Under the pieces are notes generated by a model. It was not told where the DNA came from and searched no databases. It was given only the letters and a program-made list of their open reading frames with translations. DNA of 5,498 bases. Origin: Alphaproteobacteria bacterium. Its GTDB lineage: Bacteria > Pseudomonadota > Alphaproteobacteria > Micropepsales > Micropepsaceae. This document shows, in pieces, positions 1 through 5,498 of this stretch. Positions within the stretch are counted from its first letter, which is position 1. Every line of letters begins with the position of its first letter. Position numbers and translations under genes: made by a program. The stretch spans positions 1 to 5,498 of the forward strand of contig JAICVV010000160.1 of assembly GCA_025935155.1 (NCBI GenBank), given 5' to 3'.

Positions 1-1
1 A

Positions 2-550
2 GTCGGCCTCAATTTCGGCGGCCCCTATGTCGGCCTGTTCGCCACGCGCGAAAAATTCCTGCGCCAGATGCCGGGCCGCCTCTCTGGCGAGACGGTCGAT
101 GTCGGCGGCAAGCGCGGCTATGTGCTGACGCTCTCCACGCGCGAGCAGCACATCCGCCGCGAGAAGGCGACCAGCAACATCTGCACCAATTCCGGCCTCT
201 GCTGCCTCGCTTTCACCATCCACCTTTCGCTACTGGGTGAAGAAGGGTTGACGCGCCTTGCGCGCGCCAATCATGCGCGTGCGTCGGCGCTCGCGAGCAA
301 ACTGTCGCGCATCAAAGGCGTCGAGCTGGTAACGCCGAGCTTTTTCAACGAATTCACCATCCGGCTGCCGAAGCCTGCGGCCAGCGTGGTGGATGCATTG
401 GCGGAAAGGAAAATCATCGCCGGCGTGCCCGCCTCGCGCCTGTGGCCGCACGAGCGCGATGTGCGCGATCTGCTGATTGTCGCCGCCACGGAAACTGTCA
501 CCGACGAGGACTGCGATGTGCTGGTCAAGTCGCTTCAGGAGGTGCTGTGA
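2..550 (+). CDS. gcvPA: Glycine dehydrogenase (decarboxylating) subunit 1, C-terminal part (5' truncated by window edge)
   Basis: This is the N-terminal-half subunit of the split P-protein of the glycine cleavage system. With GcvPB it decarboxylates glycine and loads the aminomethyl group onto the lipoyl arm of H-protein in the cytoplasm. The frame is open from base 2 and gives 182 residues, so more than half of a protein usually near 450 residues lies to the left. Recognition rests on conserved family segments: [20 protein letters not shown] (bases 20-79) and [17 protein letters not shown] (bases 140-190), followed by the small C-terminal domain of fold-type I PLP enzymes, ending in a segment like [20 protein letters not shown]. 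GcvPA lacks the PLP lysine, which is carried by GcvPB. Its TGA shares its last base with the ATG of gcvPB. The ATG at 68 is internal, because conserved family sequence continues upstream of it. The true start and any promoter or glycine riboswitch are outside the window. Confidence 0.96.
   Translation, partial: VGLNFGGPYVGLFATREKFLRQMPGRLSGETVDVGGKRGYVLTLSTREQHIRREKATSNICTNSGLCCLAFTIHLSLLGEEGLTRLARANHARASALASKLSRIKGVELVTPSFFNEFTIRLPKPAASVVDALAERKIIAGVPASRLWPHERDVRDLLIVAATETVTDEDCDVLVKSLQEVL
537..542 (+). promoter_or_regulatory. Ribosome binding site of gcvPB
   Basis: A perfect AGGAGG lies inside the last codons of gcvPA, 7 bases before the ATG at 550. It decides the gcvPB start: the in-frame ATG at 556 would be 13 bases away, and the longer open frame beginning at 442 lies wholly within gcvPA coding sequence and carries no family similarity. 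Confidence 0.85.
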
Positions 551-2118
551 TGCCGATGAACGCACAGGGCCGTCCCAGCGCGCCGGATGCTGTCGAGCAC
601 ATCGAGATTCCCACGATTTCCGGCGATCGCGGTCTCGATCACGAAGAGCCGCTGATCTTCGAACTGGGACGCGAATGCGTTACCGGAGTCGATATTCCGC
701 AAGTGCAGATTTCGGACGAACGCCTCGGGAATCTGCGCCGCCGGGCACCCATTGGGTTGCCCGGCCTCTCCGAGCCGGAAGTGGTGCGCCATTACGTGCG
801 CCTCTCGCGCATGAACTACGCGATCGATGCAGGCCTCTACCCGCTCGGCTCCTGCACCATGAAACACAACCCGCGGCTTAACGAAAAAATGGCGCGGCTG
901 CCGGGCTTCGGCGATGTTCATCCGCTGCAGCCGCAACAGACGGTGCAGGGCGCATTCGCACTGATCTCGGACTTGATGCGCTGGCTCACCACGCTCACCG
1001 GGATGCCCGCCGTCGCGATGTGGCCCAAGGCCGGGGCGCATGGCGAACTGTGCGGGCTGCTGACCATCCGCGCCGCACTGGAAGCGCGCGGCGAGAAGCG
1101 CACGCGCGTTCTCGTGCCATCTTCTGCACACGGAACAAATCCGGCGACAGCCGCGCTGGCCGGCTTCACGGTCGATGAAGTGCCAGCCACGGATGACGGC
1201 CATGTCGATGCCGACGCGCTGGAAGCGAAGCTCGGTCCGGATGTCGCGGCCATCATGCTCACCAACCCGAACACCTGCGGCTTGTTCGAGCCGCGCATCA
1301 AGGAAATGGCGGATGCCGTGCACAAGGTCGGCGGCTACTTCTACTGCGATGGCGCCAACTTCAACGCTATTGCGGGCCGCGTGCGGCCGGGCGATCTCGG
1401 CGTCGATGCCATGCACATCAACCTGCACAAAACCTTCTCCACGCCGCATGGCGGTGGCGGACCGGGGGCAGGGCCTGTGGTGCTGTCCGCGGCGCTCGCG
1501 CCGTACGCGCCGCTGCCGTTGCTGGTGCATGACGGCAACGAACTGCGGCTCCTTGAGGATCGCGACGCAATGCCGTCCGGCGCGCAGCCCTTCGGGCGCA
1601 TGTGCGCCTTTCAAGGGCAGATGGGCATGTTCGTGCGTGCGCTGTCCTATATGCTGAGCCACGGCGCTGACGGTATTCGGCAGGCGAGCGAAGATGCCGT
1701 GCTGTCCGCCAACTACATTCTTGCGTCGCTCAAGGACACCATGAGCGCGCCGTTCGGCGATGGGCCCTGCATGCACGAGGCGCTGTTCGACGACACTTTC
1801 CTGCACGATACGGGCGTCACCACCCTCGATTTCGCCAAGGCGATGATCGACGAGGGTTATCATCCGATGACGATGTACTTCCCGCTGGTGGTACACGGCG
1901 CGATGCTGATCGAGCCGACGGAATCGGAATCGAAGGAGTCGCTCGACCGCTTCATCCACGTGCTGCGCGCGCTGGCGGAAGAAGCGAAGGCTGGAAAGCG
2001 CGAGCGTTTCGAAGGCGCGCCGCGTCTGGCGCCGCGCCGCCGCCTCGACGAAACCGCCGCCGCCCGCAAGCCCATTCTTCGCTGGCGGCCGGCCGAACTG
2101 CCACAGGCAGCGGAATGA
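550..2118 (+). CDS. gcvPB: Glycine dehydrogenase (decarboxylating) subunit 2
   Basis: This is the PLP-binding subunit of the split glycine decarboxylase (P-protein), partner of GcvPA. It has 522 residues, within the usual range for the family. Visible motifs in order are EEPLIFELG near the N-terminus; YPLGSCTMK at residues 97-105; SSAHGTNPATAAL from residue 191; TNPNTCGLFEPRIKEMADAV from residue 238; YFYCDGAN at 263-270, where Asp267 is the probable partner of the PLP pyridine nitrogen; and HINLHKTF, whose Lys294 (bases 1429-1431) is the expected Schiff-base lysine. It is followed by the glycine-rich stretch TPHGGGGPGAGP. The ATG at 550 overlaps the gcvPA stop as TGATG and is served by the AGGAGG at 537-542, so translation of the two subunits is probably coupled, fitting a 1:1 complex. 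The last ~35 residues are rich in Arg, Pro and Ala and look like a variable tail. Its TGA overlaps the next gene as ATGA. No defect is seen. Confidence 0.97.
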   Translation: MPMNAQGRPSAPDAVEHIEIPTISGDRGLDHEEPLIFELGRECVTGVDIPQVQISDERLGNLRRRAPIGLPGLSEPEVVRHYVRLSRMNYAIDAGLYPLGSCTMKHNPRLNEKMARLPGFGDVHPLQPQQTVQGAFALISDLMRWLTTLTGMPAVAMWPKAGAHGELCGLLTIRAALEARGEKRTRVLVPSSAHGTNPATAALAGFTVDEVPATDDGHVDADALEAKLGPDVAAIMLTNPNTCGLFEPRIKEMADAVHKVGGYFYCDGANFNAIAGRVRPGDLGVDAMHINLHKTFSTPHGGGGPGAGPVVLSAALAPYAPLPLLVHDGNELRLLEDRDAMPSGAQPFGRMCAFQGQMGMFVRALSYMLSHGADGIRQASEDAVLSANYILASLKDTMSAPFGDGPCMHEALFDDTFLHDTGVTTLDFAKAMIDEGYHPMTMYFPLVVHGAMLIEPTESESKESLDRFIHVLRALAEEAKAGKRERFEGAPRLAPRRRLDETAAARKPILRWRPAELPQAAE

Positions 2119-2591
2119 CAGTAGAGAGCCGACCTGATATCTTCTTTGATCTCCGAGCACGGGCTCTCGGCGTCAAGCCTTCAGATCTGAGCCTAAATGT
2201 TTCGTCGCCAGACGCCGCCTACGGCGCGTTAATGGACCTGAACATCAGTGGCGCTCACGCCACCGTGGTAGGGTTTAGCAACGGTGAAGCAAGCATTTAC
2301 CTTAGCACTGGCGGCGGATTCATCGGTGGTGGCCAGCACGCGTCCGTATCTTCCGCTGCAAGAGCGTTTGTCGTCGCTGCCTCTAACGTGCGTTCGCAAC
2401 TGAAACCGGTGTCCCGATTCCCTCTGCCAAGCGCAGGAATGACGAATTTCTACGTCATCACATCAGAGGTGGTGCTGTTCGGCGAGGAATGGGGCGATGA
2501 ACTCGCAAGCGGAAGTTCTCCCTTCCGTCCGCTGTTCTCAGCCGGGCAAGACGTCATTAGTGCATATAGGACTTTGCCAAGCACATCATAG
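2115..2591 (+). CDS. Conserved-looking protein of unknown function, coupled to gcvPB
   Basis: I do not recognise a named family. The protein has 158 residues, no signal peptide, no membrane segment and no cysteines, so it is probably soluble and cytoplasmic. The central part, roughly residues 35-95, reads as an alternating beta/alpha domain: ALMDLNISGAHATVVGF, then NGEASIYLSTGGGFIGGG, then HASVSSAARAFVVAA. The glycine-rich turn after a beta strand is the most distinctive element. I have an impression, from memory and unverified, of similar unnamed bacterial proteins of about 150 residues with a 'SLYxSxGGGxIGGGxH' core. It starts within the gcvPB stop (ATGA, 4-base overlap) without a strong Shine-Dalgarno of its own, so it probably depends on translational coupling. 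Hand-counted GC over 2161-2580 is about 57%, lower than sampled gcvPB lines (65-73%), and its codon choice is less biased. That may mean later acquisition or low expression. A glycine-cleavage role would be guesswork. Confidence 0.8.
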   Translation: MTVESRPDIFFDLRARALGVKPSDLSLNVSSPDAAYGALMDLNISGAHATVVGFSNGEASIYLSTGGGFIGGGQHASVSSAARAFVVAASNVRSQLKPVSRFPLPSAGMTNFYVITSEVVLFGEEWGDELASGSSPFRPLFSAGQDVISAYRTLPSTS

Positions 2592-2593
2592 GT

Positions 2594-2624
2594 GAAAGAA
2601 AACCCCCGCTGTATCCAGCGGGGG
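2594..2624 (-). terminator. Rho-independent terminator for the minus-strand transcript
   Basis: A perfect 9-bp GC-rich stem is formed by CCCCCGCTG (2603-2611) and CAGCGGGGG (2616-2624) around a 4-base loop. Read on the minus strand, the stem is followed at once by TTTTCTTTC (2602-2594), the U-tract of an intrinsic terminator. Read on the plus strand, the hairpin is followed by CAGTTGATGG, which has no U-tract, so stop efficiency for the gcv-side transcript should be lower. The T-tract begins only a few bases beyond the stop codon of the plus-strand gene ending at 2591, and the hairpin lies 121 bases past the stop of the minus-strand gene at 2746. Confidence 0.88.
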
Positions 2625-2701
2625 CAGTTGATGGAGGAGGCTACAAAAGGTCAGAAAGCGGTTCAGGCGGCAGAAAATCTCTGTTTCAAATCGATACGCT
2701 T
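2594..2701 (-). ncRNA. Candidate small RNA between the convergent gene groups (speculative)
   Basis: If the sigma-54-like element at 2713-2727 is active, transcription would begin near 2701 (an A on the minus strand) and stop at the terminator ending near 2594, giving about 108 nt. The predicted RNA has possible weak pairings in its 5' half: AAGCG (2701-2697) with CGCUU (2660-2656), enclosing CAGA (2683-2680) with UCUG (2674-2671). An unpaired CCUCCUCC (2640-2633) then lies just before the terminator stem. No open reading frame of note fits. The alternative is that this is merely the 3' untranslated region of the nrdJ-side transcript, or a piece processed from it. The evidence is pattern-based only. 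Confidence 0.22.
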
Positions 2702-2745
2702 ACCCAGTCGCCGCAATTGCTGTGCCAATAACCGCGGCAGTTTAA
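2625..2745. other. Intergenic spacer / 3' untranslated region of the nrdJ-side transcript
   Basis: These 121 bases separate the 109-residue gene from its terminator. On the plus strand they hold GGAGGAGG (2633-2640), which looks like a Shine-Dalgarno but has no start codon at a usable distance. On the minus strand they hold the sigma-54-like element and the possible small RNA listed separately. No other gene is supported. Confidence 0.6.
2713..2727 (-). promoter_or_regulatory. Sigma-54 (RpoN) -24/-12-like promoter element, minus strand
   Basis: The minus strand reads TGGCAC (2727-2722), five bases, then TTGC (2716-2713). This matches the core of the sigma-54 consensus TGGCAC-N5-TTGC at all ten defined positions, including the invariant GG and GC spaced by ten bases. 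It lies just past the stop codon of the 109-residue gene and points to the terminator, with no protein gene downstream. I looked for a NifA-type TGT-N10-ACA or an NtrC-type palindrome in the ~200 bases upstream and saw none. It could be a chance match. Confidence 0.33.
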
Positions 2746-3075
2746 TCAGGACACGTTATGGATGCGGTGGCGCTCGGAAGCGGTGCCGGCGCGTTTCATC
2801 CGGTGTTTCACCAGGCTGACCACGGCCCCTTTGCGGCGCGGCGCTCGTTTCGGTTCTGCGGCCAAGACAGGCTCCTCGCCGAAGACCGCGCACGGTTCAC
2901 ACGTGGCGCGGAGATGAACGATCTCCTCCCGCGCCACCAGCCCAGAGCTCTCGGCAAAGATCAGCGCCACCTCTTCGAATTCCGCATCGAGGCACTCCGC
3001 CTCCTCCAGCGCGATGGAATAGGTGAACAGCTTCGCGCCGCCATGATCGAACACATCAACCAGTCTCGTCGTCAT
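2746..3075 (-). CDS. Small CxxC-containing protein of unknown function downstream of nrdJ
   Basis: This 109-residue protein has no family name I can assign. The N-terminal two thirds are acidic and look folded: MTTRLVDVFDHGGAKLFTYS suggests a beta hairpin, and is followed by an acidic helix around residues 23-42 (EEAECLDAEFEEVALIFAES). A CxxC pair (TCEPC, near residues 58-62) follows, a possible metal or redox site, with one further cysteine at about residue 28. The last ~35 residues are strongly basic (KRAPRRKGAVVSLVKHRMKR) and could contact nucleic acid or be disordered. There is no signal peptide or membrane segment. The ATG at 3075 lies 11 bases past the nrdJ stop with GAGGA six bases upstream, so it is almost certainly co-transcribed with nrdJ. 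That position makes a role in B12-dependent nucleotide reduction possible, but this is inference from neighbourhood only. Transcription of both genes ends at the hairpin at 2603-2624. Confidence 0.78.
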   Translation of the reverse strand: MTTRLVDVFDHGGAKLFTYSIALEEAECLDAEFEEVALIFAESSGLVAREEIVHLRATCEPCAVFGEEPVLAAEPKRAPRRKGAVVSLVKHRMKRAGTASERHRIHNVS

Positions 3076-3081
3076 CGCACG

Positions 3082-3086
3082 TCCTC
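3082..3086 (-). promoter_or_regulatory. Ribosome binding site of the small gene after nrdJ
   Basis: GAGGA immediately follows the nrdJ TGA on the minus strand and stands six bases before the ATG at 3075. It supports that start and indicates that ribosomes ending nrdJ can reinitiate on the small gene. Confidence 0.7.
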
Positions 3087-5498
3087 TCAGCTGCAGCCGG
3101 ATGTCGAGCCACAGGTGTTACATTTCATGCAGGTGCCGTTGCGCACCAAGGTGAAGTTTCCGCAGGAGCCGCAGGCATCGCCCTCGAAGCCTTTCATGCG
3201 GGCTTCGGCGGCGCGCTTCAGATGCACCTCCCGCGTCGTGGTGAGGCTTGCGGTGATCGAACTCACGATTTCGCCCACGGGATTGGCCGCCTTCAGGACC
3301 TCGCCGCGGATTTCGCGCATCTGCGCCTCGAAGCTATCGTCCGCCTCATCTTCTACCGATTCGGGCTCCGGCAGAATTTCGACGATGGGGGCGGGCTGCG
3401 GCGCGGCCTCGTTTTCGATCACCAGCATTTTCGGCGCGGCACTGCCGCGGCCCACAAACGGCCGCCCGCGCACGAAGCCGGTAGAGGCCATTCGCGCCAG
3501 AGTCTGCGCGATCTCGCTCGACGCCTCAGGCTTGCTGCCGCCATCGCCATGCCCCAGATCCTCGTCATGGGCCGGCGGCACATGGGCGAGATCGTTGCGG
3601 CCGAGATAGGAGACGCCGAGCTCGCGGAAGATGTAGTCCAGCACCGAAGTGGCGTTCTTGATGGAATCGTTGCCGATCACCAGGCCCGCCGGCTCGAAGC
3701 GCACAAAGGTAAAAGCGTCCACGAACTCCTCCAGCGGCACGCCGTATTGCAGGCCGATGGAGATGGCGATGGCGAAATTGTTCATCAGCGAGCGGAAGGC
3801 GGCGCCTTCCTTGTGCATGTCGATGAAAATTTCGCCGGGCCGGCCGTCCTCGTATTCGCCGGTTCGCAGATACACCTTGTGGCCGCCGACAACCGCCTTC
3901 TGCGTATAGCCTTTCCGGCGGGCTGGCAGACGTTCGCGCTCGCGGTGGCGCACCACGCGTTCCACCACTTTCTCCACGATGCGTTCGCTGACGAAGGCGG
4001 CGCGCTGCGCGGCAGGCTGCTCCAGCAAATCGTCATCTTCATCGTCGTCGAAGGCGAGAACCTGCGATGCCAGCGGCTGGCTGAGTTTCGAGCCGTCGCG
4101 GTAAAGCGCGTTGGCCTTCAGGCCCAGCTTCCAAGACAACATGTAGCTCTCGCCGCACTCCTTCACCGTGGCGGAGTTCGGCATGTTGATGGTCTTGGAG
4201 ATGGCGCCGGATATAAACGGCTGCACCGCGGCCATCATGCGGATGTGGCTTTCCACCGACAGCGAACGTTTGCCGATGCGGCCGCAAGGGTTGGCGCAAT
4301 CGAACACTGGCAGGTGCTCTTCCTTCAGGTGCGGCGCGCCTTCCAGAGTCATGGCGCCGCAGACAAAAAGGTTTGCTGCTTCCACTTCGGCCTTGGAAAA
4401 GCCGAGCGCTTTCAACATGTCGAAATCGAGCGCGTCGAGTTCGGCTGCCGGAATGCGCAGCGTTTCCGTGCAGAAGGCTACGCCAAGCGTCCATTTGTTG
4501 AACACGAAACGGATGTCGAAGGCGGATTCCAGCGCGGCTTCGACCTTGCCGATTTCTTCCTCGCCGAAGCCGAGGGCCCGCAGCCGTGCATCGGTCACGC
4601 CGTCCGGATTGCCTTCCAGCGTGCCGTGGCCAACCGCATAGGCCACGATGTCGTCGATCTGCGCCTGCGTGTAGCCAAGGTTGCTCAGCGCCTCCGGCAC
4701 GCAGCGGTTGATGATTTTGAAATACCCGCCGCCCGCCAGCTTCTTGAATTTCACTAGGGCGAAATCCGGTTCCACGCCGGTGGTGTCGCAATCCATCACC
4801 AGGCCGATGGTGCCGGTCGGTGCGATTACGGTGGCCTGCGCATTACGGAAGCCGAATTCCTCGCCCATCGATAGCGCATCGTCCCACGCCTTGCGCGCAG
4901 CGAGCGAAAGTTCTTCGTGCGGGATGCCGGGATGATCGAGCGGAACAGGCAGGGTGGCGAGGCTCTCATAGCCGCCCGCTTCGCCATGCGCCGCACGGCG
5001 ATGATTGCGGACAACGCGCAGCATGTCGGTGCGGTTCGCGGCATATTCGGGGAACGCGCCCAACTCGCCTGCCATTTCCGCGCTTGCGGCATACGAGATG
5101 CCGGTCATTACCGCGGAGATCGCCGCCGCAATCGCGCGCCCTTCGCGGGAATGGTAGGGAATGCCCGCCGCCATCAGCAATCCGCCGATATTGGCGTAGC
5201 CGAGGCCAAGGGTGCGATAGTCGTAGGAAAGCTGCGCGATTTCGCGTGAAGGGAATTGCGCCATCATCACGGAAATTTCCAGCACAATGGTCCACAGGCG
5301 CACCGCGTGCTCGAACGCAGGCACATCGAACACCTGCTTGCCATCCACTTCTTTACGGAAAGCCATCAAATTCAACGAGGCGAGATTGCAGGCTGTGTCG
5401 TCCAGGAACATGTATTCCGAGCACGGATTGGAGGCGCGGATCGGGCCGCCGGCCGGGCAGGTGTGCCAGTCGTTGATCGTCGAATGGAACTGGATGCC
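3087..5498 (-). CDS. nrdJ: Vitamin B12-dependent (class II) ribonucleotide reductase, 3' portion (N-terminus outside window)
   Basis: This enzyme reduces ribonucleotides to deoxyribonucleotides using adenosylcobalamin, independently of oxygen, in the cytoplasm. The frame stays open to base 5498 and gives 803 visible residues; long alphaproteobacterial NrdJ proteins have about 1,200, so roughly a third is missing. Near the right edge is NPCSE (visible residues 25-28 region): Cys26 (bases 5421-5423) is the expected thiyl-radical cysteine, flanked by the catalytic Asn and Glu. Cys37 in [11 protein letters not shown] is eleven residues later, as in Thermotoga maritima NrdJ, where the equivalent is one of the redox pair. 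Next come [20 protein letters not shown] (around 4800) and [20 protein letters not shown] (around 4200). A charged linker (FDDDEDDD at 4052-4029) is followed by a TSCPD-type domain starting [10 protein letters not shown] (3911 downwards). The tail holds six cysteines as CxxC...CxxCxxC...C (3173-3093), a zinc-ribbon-like and probably redox-active end. The Met at 5411 lies inside the active-site region and is not the start. No frameshift is seen. Confidence 0.97.
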   Translation of the reverse strand, partial: GIQFHSTINDWHTCPAGGPIRASNPCSEYMFLDDTACNLASLNLMAFRKEVDGKQVFDVPAFEHAVRLWTIVLEISVMMAQFPSREIAQLSYDYRTLGLGYANIGGLLMAAGIPYHSREGRAIAAAISAVMTGISYAASAEMAGELGAFPEYAANRTDMLRVVRNHRRAAHGEAGGYESLATLPVPLDHPGIPHEELSLAARKAWDDALSMGEEFGFRNAQATVIAPTGTIGLVMDCDTTGVEPDFALVKFKKLAGGGYFKIINRCVPEALSNLGYTQAQIDDIVAYAVGHGTLEGNPDGVTDARLRALGFGEEEIGKVEAALESAFDIRFVFNKWTLGVAFCTETLRIPAAELDALDFDMLKALGFSKAEVEAANLFVCGAMTLEGAPHLKEEHLPVFDCANPCGRIGKRSLSVESHIRMMAAVQPFISGAISKTINMPNSATVKECGESYMLSWKLGLKANALYRDGSKLSQPLASQVLAFDDDEDDDLLEQPAAQRAAFVSERIVEKVVERVVRHRERERLPARRKGYTQKAVVGGHKVYLRTGEYEDGRPGEIFIDMHKEGAAFRSLMNNFAIAISIGLQYGVPLEEFVDAFTFVRFEPAGLVIGNDSIKNATSVLDYIFRELGVSYLGRNDLAHVPPAHDEDLGHGDGGSKPEASSEIAQTLARMASTGFVRGRPFVGRGSAAPKMLVIENEAAPQPAPIVEILPEPESVEDEADDSFEAQMREIRGEVLKAANPVGEIVSSITASLTTTREVHLKRAAEARMKGFEGDACGSCGNFTLVRNGTCMKCNTCGSTSGCS

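Noticed and set aside
442..549. N-terminal extension of GcvPB by 36 codons
   Set aside because: These bases code for the end of GcvPA in another frame, and the AGGAGG is correctly spaced only for the ATG at 550.
535..2160. A 541-codon open frame on the minus strand, antisense to gcvPB
   Set aside because: The plus strand encodes an unmistakable full-length GcvPB. The antisense product is rich in Arg, His and Gln with no recognisable domain, as expected from the mirror of GC-rich codons.
2633..2640. GGAGGAGG on the plus strand as a ribosome binding site
   Set aside because: No ATG, GTG or TTG opens a credible frame 5-12 bases downstream.
2592..2745. Attachment site, insertion sequence or cobalamin riboswitch in the gap
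   Set aside because: No terminal inverted repeats, no transposase fragment and no B12-box-like sequence are visible; a cobalamin riboswitch would be expected upstream of nrdJ, outside the window.
2592..2819. A 75-codon plus-strand frame starting at GTG 2592
   Set aside because: It begins in the terminator T-tract, runs through the hairpin and into the opposite-strand gene, and has no ribosome binding site or protein-like composition.
3222..4757. A 511-codon open frame on the plus strand, antisense to nrdJ
   Set aside because: It mirrors conserved NrdJ sequence; the composition is Ala/Arg/His-rich with no motif. The 283-codon plus frame at 2758-3609 is rejected for the same reason.
5409..5411. 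Met at 5411 as the start of nrdJ
   Set aside because: Conserved active-site sequence (DWHTCPAGG and NPCSEYM) continues upstream to the window edge in the same frame.

Overview
The window looks like ordinary chromosomal DNA from a GC-rich alphaproteobacterium, probably of the Hyphomicrobiales/Rhizobiales type. The evidence is the base composition (mid-60s percent GC or higher in hand-counted lines of gcvPB), the split two-subunit glycine decarboxylase, and a long B12-dependent ribonucleotide reductase with a C-terminal zinc-ribbon-like tail. The genus cannot be decided from the sequence.

Layout: two convergent gene groups meet near position 2600. On the plus strand are the 3' end of gcvPA (cut by the left edge), then gcvPB, then a 158-residue protein of unknown function. 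Each of these three starts inside the stop codon region of the one before (TGATG, then ATGA), so they read as one translationally coupled unit. GcvPA and GcvPB together form the P-protein of the glycine cleavage system, which decarboxylates glycine and passes the aminomethyl group to lipoylated H-protein. On the minus strand is nrdJ, entering from the right edge without its N-terminus, which makes deoxyribonucleotides using adenosylcobalamin. Eleven bases after it comes a 109-residue uncharacterised protein with its own ribosome binding site.

The 154-base gap between the two groups (2592-2745) holds a strong hairpin followed by a T-tract in the minus direction, so it terminates the nrdJ-side transcript. 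The same gap contains, in the minus direction, an excellent match to the sigma-54 -24/-12 promoter consensus. It is placed so that a transcript would start near 2701 and end at the terminator, giving an RNA of about 108 nt with an unpaired CCUCCUCC (anti-Shine-Dalgarno) stretch. This possible small RNA is the least expected signal in the window, but it rests on pattern matching alone.

No mobile element, CRISPR array, tRNA, rRNA or defence/secretion system is visible. Long open frames antisense to gcvPB and nrdJ are codon-bias shadows.
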